Positions 36,276 through 45,842 are shown, counted from the first letter of the stretch. The stretch is DNA of 64,000 nt from an uncultured Hyphomicrobiales bacterium (GCA_903861645.1 CAIOVE010000085.1:49358-113357); one strand, 5' to 3'. Notes: generated by a model not told the origin, from the sequence alone. Numbers and translations are program-made.

Positions 36276-37980
36276 CCGCGGTGCGCAGCGCGCACGTCGC
36301 CTCGACATCAACGCTGAAATCGGCGCGCGTGACCACCTTGTAGACATCGCGCGCGGCCGCGGCGCCGATATAACCGTCGCGCAAATCGGCGGCGACCGCC
36401 GCGGGATCGCGCTCGACGGGCGGGCCATAGCCGCCACCGCCGGGCATTTCCGCCACCAGTCGCTCGCCGGGCGCGATGACATGCGTGCCCTTCGGCTTCA
36501 ACATCGGGCCCGAGGCGAGACGCAACACGCCCGCCGCGCCGTCATGGCCGCCAGCGCGTCCGCGCGCCGGATTGTCGACGCGCTCGAACCGCGCGAAGAG
36601 CGCGAAGGGCGCGGCCTCGCGGCTGCCGAGTTCGATGACCTGGCCCAGACCGCCGCGCGTGCGACCGGGCCCGCCGGAATCCGCGCGCAATTCCTTTTTC
36701 CAGAACACCAGCGGCGTCAGCGCCTCCGTGATCTCGATGGCGATGGCGCGCACGCCCGATGGGAACGGCGTCGCGGCGAGCCCGTCGCCGAGCGGATGCG
36801 CGCCCATGCCGCCGCTCTGGAAGGATTGCGCGTTGAACGCCGCGCCGTCGCGCTGGCCCGTCAGGCCGGGGCCGGCGGCCATGCGCAGGGTCCAGCTCGC
36901 CGCCGTGCCCTCGGCGGGCGCGAGGCCCGCGCGCGCCTTGTCGAAACAGCCGAACACGGCGTCGGGCAACATCTGGCCGATGATTGCGCGCGCGGTGACG
37001 GGCGCGGGCGGCGGCGCGTTGAGGATGCAACCCTCGGGCGCGGTGACCTTGATGTGCGATAGCACCGCGTGATTATGCGCGAGCCGCGGCGCGACGATGC
37101 ATTTCACGCCAAAGGTCGTGTAGGCGTCCGCGTAGCAAATCGGGCAATTGACGCCGTATTTCGACATCGGCGACGTGCCAGTGAAATCGACATGAATCAT
37201 CTCGTCGTCGACGGTCAGCGTCGCGACGAAGTCGATGGGTTCGTCGAATCCGTCGATGCGCATGGCGCTGGTCCAGCTGCCCTTCGGCAAGGCGGCGATC
37301 GCCTCGCGCATGGAGCGGTCGGTGGAGCCAAGAATATGCGCGCTGAGATCCTCGAGATCGGCGAGTCCGTATTCGTCCATCATGCGCGTCAGCCGCGCCG
37401 CGCCCGTCTCGTTGCTGGCGACAAGCGCGTGAATGTCGCCCTCGAGCTTGTCGGGCTCGCGACTGTTGGCGCGCGCCAGCTTCAGCAGTTGCGCGTTCAT
37501 TTCGCCCGCGACGCATAGCGGCATCAGCGGAATGAAGAGGCCTTCCGCGTAAACGTCGCGCGAATCGGGCGATGGGCCGTTGCCGCCGATGTCGGCGACG
37601 TGCGCCGTCGCGGCGAAGATGGCGACGAGCCGCCCCTTGTGGAAAGCCGGCGAGACAACGGTGAAATCAAACAGATGCCCGGTGCCCTTCCAGGGGTCGT
37701 TGGTGATGTAGGCGTCGCCCTCGCGCATTGTTTCGAGGGGAAACTCGGCGATGAAATGCTTGACGGAGCGCGCCATGGAATTGACGTGGCCCGGCGTGCC
37801 CGTCACCGCCTGCGCCAGCATCTCGCCGCGCGCGTTGAAGACGCCCGCGCTGAGGTCGCCCGCCTCGCGCACAACCGTCGAGAAGGCCACGCGCATGAGC
37901 GTGCGCGCCTGCTCCTCGACCAGCGAGATCAGCCGGTCCCACATGACCTGACGGCGAATGCGCTCGAATCCGTCGCTCAT
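36265..37980 (-). CDS. hyuB: Hydantoinase B-family subunit (HyuB)
   Basis: 571 residues. The HyuB/acetone carboxylase alpha family block GDAYITNDPWKGTGHLFDFTVVSPAFHKGRLVAIFAATAHVADIGG, plus FTGTSPMSKYGVNCPICYADAYTTFGV and the C-terminal PGGGGYGPPVERDPAAVAADL, are typical. With HyuA it forms ATP-dependent enzymes acting on hydantoins, 5-oxoproline, acetone or acetophenone; sequence alone does not choose. Last gene of livJ-livHM-livG-livF-hyuA-hyuB, 3 bp after hyuA. Overlaps the convergent UbiD gene by 11 bp. Confidence 0.93.
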   Translation of the reverse strand: MSDGFERIRRQVMWDRLISLVEEQARTLMRVAFSTVVREAGDLSAGVFNARGEMLAQAVTGTPGHVNSMARSVKHFIAEFPLETMREGDAYITNDPWKGTGHLFDFTVVSPAFHKGRLVAIFAATAHVADIGGNGPSPDSRDVYAEGLFIPLMPLCVAGEMNAQLLKLARANSREPDKLEGDIHALVASNETGAARLTRMMDEYGLADLEDLSAHILGSTDRSMREAIAALPKGSWTSAMRIDGFDEPIDFVATLTVDDEMIHVDFTGTSPMSKYGVNCPICYADAYTTFGVKCIVAPRLAHNHAVLSHIKVTAPEGCILNAPPPAPVTARAIIGQMLPDAVFGCFDKARAGLAPAEGTAASWTLRMAAGPGLTGQRDGAAFNAQSFQSGGMGAHPLGDGLAATPFPSGVRAIAIEITEALTPLVFWKKELRADSGGPGRTRGGLGQVIELGSREAAPFALFARFERVDNPARGRAGGHDGAAGVLRLASGPMLKPKGTHVIAPGERLVAEMPGGGGYGPPVERDPAAVAADLRDGYIGAAAARDVYKVVTRADFSVDVEATCALRTAVRA

Positions 37981-37983
37981 GGC

Positions 37984-40062
37984 TCAACCCCGCCGTGTCA
38001 GAATGATGTGGCCATGACGGCTGATCGCGCCATCATAGGCCGAGGGAACAAAGGTCGTCGTCTGATCCTCGACGACAATAGCCGGGCCCGCGAAGCGCGC
38101 GCCGGGCGGTAGGTCGGCGCGTCGATGGACGCCCGCCTCGACGAAGACGCCAAGATCGGCGTCGAAGGCGCGGCGCGTCCCCTCGGCGCGCGCGTCGGTC
38201 GCGCGCGGTTCGCCGATATCGCCCTCGTCGGCGCGCGTCGGCGGCGCGCGCGACAGCACCAGCGTCCATGTCAGCGCCTCGACCGCGAGGCCGGGAATGG
38301 CGCGATTGTAAACGCGCCGGTATGTCCGCTCGAACAGTTCGGCCAGCGCCTTGCCGTCGTCCGCGTCGTAAGCGCGCGCGGGCAATTCGACGGAGAGATC
38401 ATGGCCCTGCCCGCGATAGCGCATGTCGGCGTATCGACGCTCGACCACCTCGCCATAGCCAACCGCGAGGCCGACGATGTCGCGCGCCTCGGCGCGCAGG
38501 CGCGCGAAGACCGCGTTAATGGCGGCGGCGTCGAAGGACTTGAGCGAGACGACATGCGAGGCGACGGCCTCATAGGCGACCGGCGCCTTCAGAAAGCCAT
38601 GCGCCGAGCCGACGCCCGCGCCGGCCGGAATCACCACCGTGTCGATGCCGAGCTTGCGGGCGATGCGCCCGGCGTGCAGCGGCGCGGCGCCGCCCGTGGC
38701 GATGAGCGTTCGCGATTCGATTTCGTCGCCGTGATCGCTCGCGTGCACGCGCGTGGCGTTGGCCATGTTCTCGTCGACGATCTCGACGATCCCCGCCGCG
38801 GCCGTCGCCGCCGGCGAGGCAATGCGCGATGCGACGCCCGCCTCGATGGCGGCGCGCGCGCGGCTCTCGTCGAGGCGCATGGAGCCGCCCGCGAACCTGT
38901 CGGGATCGAGCTTGCCGAGCAGCAGATCGGCGTCGGTGATCGTTGGCTGATCGCCGCCGAGGCCATAGCAGGCAGGGCCGGGCGAGGCGCCCGCGCTGCG
39001 CGGCCCGACAATGATGCGGCCCAGCGAATCGACGCTGGCGATGGAGCCGCCGCCCGCGCCGATCTCGATGAGATCAATGACGGGAATGCGCAGGGGCAGG
39101 CCGCTGCCGGCGAGAAACCGATGCACGCGCGCGACTTCCATCGAGCGGGCGTGGCGTGGCTCGAACTCGTTCAGCAGAATGATCTTCGCCGTGGTGCCGC
39201 CCATGTCGAGGGCGATGGCGCGCGCCGCGCCGATCTGTCGCGCCACGTGCTGGCCGAGAATGGCGCCGCCAGCGGGGCCCGATTCAACGAGGCGAATGGG
39301 AAAGCGCCGCGCCGTCTCCACCGAGGTCAGCGAACCGCTCGACATGATCATCAGAAGCGGCGCGGTCAGGCCCATGGCCCGAAGGCCCTCGGTCAGCCGA
39401 CCGAGATAGGAGGCGATCAACGGTTGCACGTAGGCGTTGGCGACGGTGGTCGAGGCCCGCTCGTATTCGCGGATTTCCGGGCAGATTTCGTGCGAGACGC
39501 TGACATAGAGGCCAGGCATCTCCTCCAGCAGAATGTCGCGCGTCCGCGCCTCGTGCGCGGGGTTGCGATAGCCGTGGATGAAGGAAATCGCGACGGATTC
39601 AACGCGCTCGTCGCGCAGCCGCGCGGCCAGCGCGCGCACGGCGTCTTCGTCGAGCGGCAAGAGCACGGAGCCATCCGCCGCCATGCGCTCGGGAACCTCG
39701 AGGCGCAGGGGGCGCGGCGCGAGCGGCTCGGGCCGTTGCATCAACAGATCGTACTGGTCGAAGCGATGGCCAAAGGCGAATTCCAGCGTGTCCCGAAAGC
39801 CTTGGGTCGCCAGCAGCGCGGTGCGCGCGCCGCGCCGCTCGATGATGGCGTTGGTCGCCAGCGTCGCGCCGTGAATGGCCACCTCGACCTCGCCGGACGC
39901 GACGCCGGCGCGCGCCAGAACCTTGCCAACGCCCGTGAGCACGCCGCGTTCCGGCGCGTCGGGCGTGGTCAGCACCTTGTCGGAGACGAAACCATCGGGC
40001 GTTTCCAGCACGACATCGGTGAACGTGCCGCCGATATCGACGGCGAGGCGACAACCAGACAT
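37984..40062 (-). CDS. hyuA: Hydantoinase A-family subunit (HyuA)
   Basis: 692 residues, ASKHA-type ATPase subunit. N-terminal phosphate loop CRLAVDIGGTFTDVVLETPDG, then NAIIERRGARTALLATQGFRDTLEFAF, SVAISFIHGYRNPAHE, HEICPEIREYERASTTVANAYVQP, and second phosphate loop ALDMGGTTAKIILL. ATG 40062 is chosen because the family starts at the IGGTFTD strand and GGGGA precedes it. The neighbouring Liv-type importer in the same operon implies that the enzyme substrate, perhaps a cyclic amide or a ketone-derived acid, is imported from outside. Confidence 0.94.
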   Translation of the reverse strand: MSGCRLAVDIGGTFTDVVLETPDGFVSDKVLTTPDAPERGVLTGVGKVLARAGVASGEVEVAIHGATLATNAIIERRGARTALLATQGFRDTLEFAFGHRFDQYDLLMQRPEPLAPRPLRLEVPERMAADGSVLLPLDEDAVRALAARLRDERVESVAISFIHGYRNPAHEARTRDILLEEMPGLYVSVSHEICPEIREYERASTTVANAYVQPLIASYLGRLTEGLRAMGLTAPLLMIMSSGSLTSVETARRFPIRLVESGPAGGAILGQHVARQIGAARAIALDMGGTTAKIILLNEFEPRHARSMEVARVHRFLAGSGLPLRIPVIDLIEIGAGGGSIASVDSLGRIIVGPRSAGASPGPACYGLGGDQPTITDADLLLGKLDPDRFAGGSMRLDESRARAAIEAGVASRIASPAATAAAGIVEIVDENMANATRVHASDHGDEIESRTLIATGGAAPLHAGRIARKLGIDTVVIPAGAGVGSAHGFLKAPVAYEAVASHVVSLKSFDAAAINAVFARLRAEARDIVGLAVGYGEVVERRYADMRYRGQGHDLSVELPARAYDADDGKALAELFERTYRRVYNRAIPGLAVEALTWTLVLSRAPPTRADEGDIGEPRATDARAEGTRRAFDADLGVFVEAGVHRRADLPPGARFAGPAIVVEDQTTTFVPSAYDGAISRHGHIILTRRG

Positions 40063-40123
40063 TCCATCCCCTCGGGCTTCCGCCGCGCGGCTGGCGCGCG
40101 ACGCGGGCACTATCCGGGGCTGT

Positions 40124-40912
40124 CTAGCGCGCGCCCATGATCTCGCGCAAACGCGCGGTCATCGCGACCTGCCGCGCGCCCGCGGAATCGCCGATGCGGT
40201 GACCGACGCCGAGATATTTTTCCGCGATGTCGGCGGAGGCGAGAATGTCACGCGCCGCGCCGCCCGTCGTGATGCGGCCGTTCTCGATGACATAGGCGCG
40301 GTCGGAAATCGCCAGACTTTGCCGGGCGTTCTGCTCCGACAGCAGGATCGCGAAACCACGCGCGCGCAGTTCGGCGATGAGGCGAAATATTTCCGAAACC
40401 AGCGCGGGGGCGAGGCCCAGCGACGGCTCGTCGAGCATCAGCGCCTTGGGCGTGGACATCAGGCCGCGGGCAATGGCGAGCATCTGCTGCTGACCACCGG
40501 ACAGATTGGCGGCGGGCTCGTGCCTGCGCGGCAGCAGGATGGGAAAGGGCGCGCAAGAGGCGTCGATCAGTTCCTTCAGCGCGGCGGGTTCGAGGCGGCC
40601 GCGGGCGAAGGCGCCGAGCCGCAGGTTGGCCTCGATCGACAGGCCGCCAAAAGTCTGCCGGCCCTCGGGCACGAGGCAGACGCCACGCAACACGCGTTCG
40701 CGCGGCGAGAGCGCGTCGATGCGCGCGCCATCGAGCAGCACCTCGCCCGCGCGCGCCGGCAGCAGGCCGGAAATCGCCTTCACCAGCGTCGACTTGCCGG
40801 CGCCATTGGCGCCGATGAGCGCGACGATTTCGCCGGGGCGCACCACCAGATCGATGTCATGCAGCACGGTGTCGCGACCATAACCGGCGGAGAGTCCACG
40901 CGTCTCGAGCAT
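40124..40912 (-). CDS. livF: Liv-type ABC importer ATP-binding protein (LivF class)
   Basis: 262 residues. Walker A GANGAGKST, Q-loop-adjacent VCLVPEGRQTFGGLSIEANLRLGAF (the PEGR..F motif marks LivF), signature NLSGGQQQMLAIARGL, Walker B ALMLDEPSLGLAP and ILLSEQNARQSLAISDRAYVIENG. The C-terminus has an extra tail after YLGVGHR of about 25 residues. ATG 40912 lies 1 bp after the livG stop; a GTG 21 bases upstream is less likely. Part of the Liv-Hyu operon, 61 bp before hyuA. Confidence 0.94.
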   Translation of the reverse strand: MLETRGLSAGYGRDTVLHDIDLVVRPGEIVALIGANGAGKSTLVKAISGLLPARAGEVLLDGARIDALSPRERVLRGVCLVPEGRQTFGGLSIEANLRLGAFARGRLEPAALKELIDASCAPFPILLPRRHEPAANLSGGQQQMLAIARGLMSTPKALMLDEPSLGLAPALVSEIFRLIAELRARGFAILLSEQNARQSLAISDRAYVIENGRITTGGAARDILASADIAEKYLGVGHRIGDSAGARQVAMTARLREIMGAR

Positions 40913-40913
40913 G

Positions 40914-41681
40914 TCAGTCCTCCAGGCCCACATAGGCTTCGATCACGCGGCGATCGGCCTGAATGTCGGCCGGGGCGCCGATGGCGACGAGCTTCCCCGC
41001 GTCGAGCACGATGACCTGATCGGCGATGCCCATGACCAACGACATATTGTGCTCGACCACCATGATGGTGACGCCGATGTCGCGAATGGCGGTGAGCAGC
41101 GCGGCGAGGTCGGCGGTCTCGCTGTCGTTGAGGCCGGCCGCCGGCTCGTCAAGCAACAGCATGCGCGGATTTGCCATCAGCGCGCGCACGACCTCCAGAT
41201 TTTTCTGCGCGCCCATGGGCAGGTCGGTCGCGGCGGCGTCGCGAAAGGCCGACAGGCCGATGAGATCGAGCAAGGCGCCCGCCTTGTCGCGCAGGGCGCG
41301 TTCCTCGGCGCGCGCGCCGGGCAGCCGAAACATCTGCGCCAGCGCCGTGGCGCCGACATGCATGTGCGCGCCCGCGAGGGCGTTTTCCAGCACGGTCATG
41401 CCGGGAAAGACGCGCGCGGTCTGGAACGTGCGGATGAGGCCGAGGCCCGCGATGCGGCGGGCGTCGAGCCCCGTTAGCGAGCGGCCCATGAAGCGCACTT
41501 CGCCGGAGGTCGGCGGAAACAGGTTGGTGATGGCGTTGAACAGCGTCGTCTTGCCGGCGCCATTGGGGCCGATGAGCGCGCTCAGGCCGCCCTGGGCGAT
41601 GGAAAACGTCACGCCATCGACGGCGAGCAATCCGCCAAAGCGGCGCGAGACCGCCGCGACTTCCAGCGCGGGCGTCGTCAT
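40914..41681 (-). CDS. livG: Liv-type ABC importer ATP-binding protein (LivG class)
   Basis: 255 residues. Walker A GPNGAGKTT, LIRTFQTARVFPGMTVLENALAGAHMH (the RTFQ..R.F..MTV.EN segment marks LivG), Walker B MLLLDEPAAGLNDSE, MVVEHNMSLVMGIADQVIVLDAGKLVAIGAPADI. The signature region is altered: DLPMGAQKNLEVVRALM in place of LSYGQQRRLEIARAL; family members do show variation at this place (P-G-Q), so activity is still likely. Start overlaps the permease stop as ATGA (41678-41681). Confidence 0.93.
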   Translation of the reverse strand: MTTPALEVAAVSRRFGGLLAVDGVTFSIAQGGLSALIGPNGAGKTTLFNAITNLFPPTSGEVRFMGRSLTGLDARRIAGLGLIRTFQTARVFPGMTVLENALAGAHMHVGATALAQMFRLPGARAEERALRDKAGALLDLIGLSAFRDAAATDLPMGAQKNLEVVRALMANPRMLLLDEPAAGLNDSETADLAALLTAIRDIGVTIMVVEHNMSLVMGIADQVIVLDAGKLVAIGAPADIQADRRVIEAYVGLED

Positions 41682-43570
41682 GGCGCGGGCGCTCCCTTGA
41701 CCGGCGCGGCGCGACGGCCCACGCGCGAAAGCAACATGGCGAAACGGCCGAACAGGCCTTCCGGAAGGTAAAGGAAGGTCGCCACCAGCAAGGCGCCCTC
41801 GGCGGCGGTCTTGTAGAGCGCGAGGCCCTGCACGAGCGTCGGCAGCATGGTCAGCACCAGCGCGCCGAACAGGCCGCCGACGAGCGTGCCCTCGCCGCCG
41901 AGCACGAGCATGGCGATCATCTCGAAGGAGCGCGGCGTCGCCACCATTTCCGGCGACAGAAAGTGGAAGTTGAACGCGTAGAGCGAGCCCGACAGCGAGG
42001 CCAGCGCCGAAGAAATGCACAGGGCCGCGAGCTTGACGCGACCGACGTTGACGCCGAGCGCGGCCGCGGCGAGTTGATCGGTGCGCACCGCCTGCAACGC
42101 GCGGCCAAATTGCGAGCGCATGCCGCCTTCGAGGATAAAGACGGCGACGGCGGCGACGCCCAGCGCCAGCCAGTACATGCGCGCCGACGTATCGAAATCG
42201 AACGATCCGAGCGAGAACGAGGGGATGCCGACAAGGCCGGAGGGGCCGCCCGTGACATTGATCAGGCCGACGGTGAGCGAATCCACCAGCAGGCCGAAAG
42301 TCAGCGTCGCGAGCGCGAGATAATGACCGCGCAACTGGCCCGTCACCAGCGACAGCGCCAGCGCGCAAGCGATGCTGAGCGCCATGCCCGCGGCGACTCC
42401 GGCCAACGGCGACCAGTCGTAATTGGTGGCGAGGATGGCGGCCGTGTAGCCGCCAATCGCCATGAAGCCGGCCTGTCCAAGACTGACCTGTCCGGCCCAG
42501 CCCATGAGCACGTCAAGACCCAGCACGGCGATGAACAGGATCATCGAAATCGTCAGCGACGACAGCACGCCATTGGGCAGCGGCAACACCGGCAACACGC
42601 CGAGCACGACGAGCAGCCCGAGTCCCAGCGCCACGAGCCGCCCATCGGGCAGGCGAATCAACGCGCGATGAACGACGGCGTCCGAACGAACGTCGACACG
42701 GCGGACTGGTCCGCTGGAGAACATGCCATTCGGACGCCACAGCAGCATCGCGAGCAACAGCAGGAGCGCCAGCGTGTTGGCGAACAGCGACGACACATAA
42801 TAAGCGGCGAGTTGTTCGGCGACGCCCAGCAGCAGGCCGCCCACGATGGAGCCGGCGAAACTGCCCATGCCGCCGATCGCCACCGCGATGAAGCCCGACG
42901 TTGTGAAGAATCCGCCCGAATCGAACTGCAACGACGTGATGGGCGCGACCAGCAGGCCACTCGACGCGCCGATGGCGGCGGCGAGGCCGAAGGACAGCAA
43001 CATCATGCGCGGCGTATCGATGCCCATGAGCCGCGCCGCCATGGCGTTCTCGGCGCAGGCCTGCAAGGCGCGTCCGAGCGCCGTGCGATAGACCAGAAAC
43101 CACAACGCCAGGATCATCGCGGCGATGCCGCCCGCGAGCCACAGACCTTGCGAGGGCACCCGCAGCGCGCCAAACGACACCGGCGCCTCGCCCGAGAAGG
43201 GTGGCAACGCGTAGGGCTGATTGCCCCAGACGATCAGCGCGACGCCCTCGAAGAACGTCAGCAGGCCAGCCGTCAACACCAGCGTGCTGCTGACCGGCAG
43301 CTTGGCGACCGCCGGCACGAAGGTCGTCGCGCCGACGATCAGGCCAAACGCGACGACCGACACAACGGACGCCGCCGCGGCGATGGGCGTCGGCCAGCCG
43401 AAAGCCACCTGAAAATAATACATCGCCATGGCGCCCAGAACGCAAAAGGCGCCCTGGGACAGATTGACGACGCCCGTCACGCGATAGACCAGCGAAAAGC
43501 CCAGCGCGACGGCGGCGAAGACGCCGCCTTGCAACAGGCCGCCGATGACGATCTGAAAAAATCCCGTCAC
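41678..43570 (-). CDS. Fused LivH-LivM permease of the Liv-type ABC importer
   Basis: 630 residues, about twice a single permease. The N-terminal half (about 1-290) is LivH-like: FFQIVIGGLLQGGVFAAVALGFSLVYRVTGVVNLSQGAFCVLGAM, LGRALQACAENAMAARLMGIDTPR, FIAVAIGGMGSFAGSIVGGLLLGVAEQLAAYY. The C-terminal half (about 320-610) is LivM-like: DVLMGWAGQVSLGQAGFMAIGGYTAAIL, GPSGLVGIPSF, SQFGRALQAVRTDQLAAAALGVNVGRVKLAALCISSALASLSGSLYAF, MLVLGGEGTLVGGLFGALVL. About 16-17 membrane helices. Fusion of the two permeases is known in some genomes and keeps their stoichiometry fixed. Confidence 0.93.
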   Translation of the reverse strand: MTGFFQIVIGGLLQGGVFAAVALGFSLVYRVTGVVNLSQGAFCVLGAMAMYYFQVAFGWPTPIAAAASVVSVVAFGLIVGATTFVPAVAKLPVSSTLVLTAGLLTFFEGVALIVWGNQPYALPPFSGEAPVSFGALRVPSQGLWLAGGIAAMILALWFLVYRTALGRALQACAENAMAARLMGIDTPRMMLLSFGLAAAIGASSGLLVAPITSLQFDSGGFFTTSGFIAVAIGGMGSFAGSIVGGLLLGVAEQLAAYYVSSLFANTLALLLLLAMLLWRPNGMFSSGPVRRVDVRSDAVVHRALIRLPDGRLVALGLGLLVVLGVLPVLPLPNGVLSSLTISMILFIAVLGLDVLMGWAGQVSLGQAGFMAIGGYTAAILATNYDWSPLAGVAAGMALSIACALALSLVTGQLRGHYLALATLTFGLLVDSLTVGLINVTGGPSGLVGIPSFSLGSFDFDTSARMYWLALGVAAVAVFILEGGMRSQFGRALQAVRTDQLAAAALGVNVGRVKLAALCISSALASLSGSLYAFNFHFLSPEMVATPRSFEMIAMLVLGGEGTLVGGLFGALVLTMLPTLVQGLALYKTAAEGALLVATFLYLPEGLFGRFAMLLSRVGRRAAPVKGAPAP

Positions 43571-43586
43571 GATCGGATCCGGCTCG

Positions 43587-44771
43587 TCACTTCGTCAGCG
43601 CGAGACCGGTCGGCAGACTGACCGGAACCCAGTTATGGATGGACGCGTCCCAGCGCGAGACGATGGCGTTCTTGTTGGTCAGGCCACGCTGCGGAACCGC
43701 CTTGAAATCATGGACGCCCACAAGGCCGGCGTAGCTCGTCTGACTGGCGATATGGGCGCGAACGTCCTCCGCCGTCGCCGCCGGGCCAAGCTTGCGCAGG
43801 GCGGCAATGATCATGTTGGCCGGATCCCACACCAGCGCCGCCATGTTGTCGGGCGTGATGCCCGCGGCCTTGTGCGCCGCGTAGAATTTCGCCTGCTGTT
43901 CCTCGACCAGCGGATCGAGCTTGTAGAGGCCGTCATGCGCCAGATAGACGGAGGTCGGGATATAGACCTCCTTCGGCATGAAGTCCTTGTACTGGTCGAA
44001 CTGGGCGAAGGTCTGGTTGCCATTGGTCGTGGCGAAGGGAACGTCGAGACCGGCCTGGAACGTCGCCTTGAGAATCGTCGCGATGGGCGCGCCCGTCGAC
44101 CATGCGACGAAGGCCTGCGGCTGGGCCGCCTTGACGCGCTCGATCTGCGCCGACACCGACACGTCCGTCGGATTGAAGCGCTGACGCTCGACAATGGTGA
44201 CGCCCGCGTGCTCGGGCAGCTTGAGCATCTCGTCGAAGCCGCGCTCGGCGTCCTGACCGGAGGCGTCGGTGGACGTCATGAAGGCGATCCTGGTCCAGCC
44301 GCGCGACTTGAAGTAGCGCAGCAGGACATCCATCAGATCGCGCGTGTCGATGTTGGTGGAAAACTGGAAGGAGCCCGCCGGCGGATGCACGCCGGGCGAC
44401 AGGCAATAGTCGAACGGTCCCGACTTCAGCAATGGCGCGATGGCGTTGCACATGGCGACGAGGCTGGAGCCGATCATCACGGAGGGCTTCTCGGAAATCA
44501 CGGCGTTGGCGAGTTGCACCGCCGTCTGCGGGCTCGACTGGTCGTCGTGATAGACGAATTCCACGTCGCGGCCGGCGATGCCGCCTTCCTTGTTGGTCAG
44601 CGCCTTGAGCGCCTCCAGCGTCTGCTGCTGGCCCTTGCCAAGAAACGACCCGCCGCCGGTCAAGGGCATGACCACGTGAATCCGGTAGGGATCGGTGGCG
44701 CGGGCCGCGCCCCCAAGCGCGCCAACGAGCATGGCCGCGGCGGCGAGCCGCGCGATTGACTTCCCGAGCAT
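43587..44771 (-). CDS. Liv-type periplasmic binding protein
   Basis: 394 residues: signal peptide about 1-25 (LGGAARAT), then YRIHVVMPLTGGGSFLGKGQQQTLEALKALTNKEGGIAGRDVEFVYHDDQSSPQTAVQLANAVI, the type-1 binding fold start. A later block is GWTRIAFMTSTDASGQDAERGFDEML. First gene of the operon livJ-livHM-livG-livF-hyuA-hyuB, 16 bp before the permease. Ligand unknown; the company of HyuAB suggests a cyclic amide, amino acid derivative or aromatic/keto acid rather than plain leucine. Confidence 0.92.
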   Translation of the reverse strand: MLGKSIARLAAAAMLVGALGGAARATDPYRIHVVMPLTGGGSFLGKGQQQTLEALKALTNKEGGIAGRDVEFVYHDDQSSPQTAVQLANAVISEKPSVMIGSSLVAMCNAIAPLLKSGPFDYCLSPGVHPPAGSFQFSTNIDTRDLMDVLLRYFKSRGWTRIAFMTSTDASGQDAERGFDEMLKLPEHAGVTIVERQRFNPTDVSVSAQIERVKAAQPQAFVAWSTGAPIATILKATFQAGLDVPFATTNGNQTFAQFDQYKDFMPKEVYIPTSVYLAHDGLYKLDPLVEEQQAKFYAAHKAAGITPDNMAALVWDPANMIIAALRKLGPAATAEDVRAHIASQTSYAGLVGVHDFKAVPQRGLTNKNAIVSRWDASIHNWVPVSLPTGLALTK

Positions 44772-44868
44772 CGATTTCCCCTTCCCGGCGATACTTATGC
44801 GCCAGCCCCGCGTATTCCCTTAGCAGGCCAGCCGCGCTCTAGCGAGGGGCCGGAGCACCGACCTAAAA

Positions 44869-44884
44869 TCTTAGAGCTCTAAGA
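44869..44884. promoter_or_regulatory. Perfect 16-bp palindrome, probable operator
   Basis: TCTTAGAGCTCTAAGA equals its own reverse complement. It lies in the 225-bp divergent gap, 97 bases from the livJ start codon and 112 bases from the hydrolase start codon. A perfect even palindrome of this length between divergent catabolic genes suggests a dimeric repressor site (TetR/GntR/MarR type), but no regulator gene is adjacent. Confidence 0.5.
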
Positions 44885-44996
44885 CGGCTCGATACAGGAT
44901 CGCGCGCGAGCTGTCGAGCGTGGTTCGCGAACGCGATGTGGCGGGTTTTCGCCGGCTCGCCAGTCCCGCTAGGATGGGGCAACCTTTGGAGGCCAC

Positions 44997-45836
44997 ATGC
45001 GTCGAATGATGCTCGCCCTTTTCATGCTCCTGTCGGCTACCGTCATCGCGCGCGCCGATGACCCATGGATGACGCTGCCGCCGACGCCGACCCTGCCGCG
45101 GGCGACGAGCGCGGGCCTCGCGCCGATCAACGGGGCCAACATCTGGTACGCGACATTCGGCGCCGGCGAGCCGATCCTCATGCTGCATGGCGGCCTCGCC
45201 AACGCGGATTACTGGGGCTTGCAGGTGCGTTCGCTGGCGCGGCGTTATCGCGTCATCGTGATGGACAGCCGCGGCCATGGCCGCAGTTCGCACGACGACA
45301 AGCCCTTCGGTTATCAACTCATGGCGGACGACGCGCTCGGCTTGCTCGATCGTCTTGGCGTTTCGCGCGTGTCGCTGGTGGGCTGGAGCGACGGCGCGAT
45401 CATCGGACTCGACATCGCGATGCGCCACCCGGAGCGGTTGAACCGGTTGTTCGCCTTCGCGGCCAATTACAACCCGAGCGGGGTCGCGGATATCGCGTCG
45501 AGCCCGGTTTTCACGACCTATATGGAGCGCGCCGGCAAGGAATACGAAAAACTGTCGCCAACACCGAAAGGCTATGGCGACTTTCGCGCGTCCATCGAGA
45601 AAATGTGGGACACGCAGCCCAATTACACGCCGGAGCAATTGCGCGCGATCCACACGCCCACGTGGATCGTCGATGGCGATCACGACGAGGCGATCAAGCG
45701 CCCGCACACGGAGGAGATGGCGGCGCTCATTCCCGACGCCGGCTTGCTCATCCAGCCGCGCGTCAGCCACTTCTCCTTCCTGCAGGATCCCGCGCGGTTC
45801 AACGCGGACCTCGCGAGCTTCATGAAGCTCAGATAG
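44997..45836 (+). CDS. Exported alpha/beta hydrolase
   Basis: 279 residues. Signal peptide residues 1-20 (LLSATVIARA) makes the product periplasmic. Fold markers: oxyanion loop MLHGGLANADYW, MDSRGHGRS, nucleophile elbow GWSDG with Ser131, acid at DGDHDE (227-230) and His258 in RVSHFSFL, forming a complete catalytic triad. ATG 44997 follows TTGGAGG. It is divergent from the Liv-Hyu operon and convergent with the amidohydrolase gene (6-bp gap). It may hydrolyse an ester or amide outside the inner membrane to release the ligand of the importer; that is an inference. Confidence 0.88.
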   Translation: MRRMMLALFMLLSATVIARADDPWMTLPPTPTLPRATSAGLAPINGANIWYATFGAGEPILMLHGGLANADYWGLQVRSLARRYRVIVMDSRGHGRSSHDDKPFGYQLMADDALGLLDRLGVSRVSLVGWSDGAIIGLDIAMRHPERLNRLFAFAANYNPSGVADIASSPVFTTYMERAGKEYEKLSPTPKGYGDFRASIEKMWDTQPNYTPEQLRAIHTPTWIVDGDHDEAIKRPHTEEMAALIPDAGLLIQPRVSHFSFLQDPARFNADLASFMKLR

Positions 45837-45842
45837 AACGCC

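Noticed and set aside
37984..40110. A longer hyuA start at 40110
   Set aside because: The HyuA family begins right at the IGGTFTD strand; the additional 16 residues are Arg/Ala-rich, and GGGGA supports ATG 40062.
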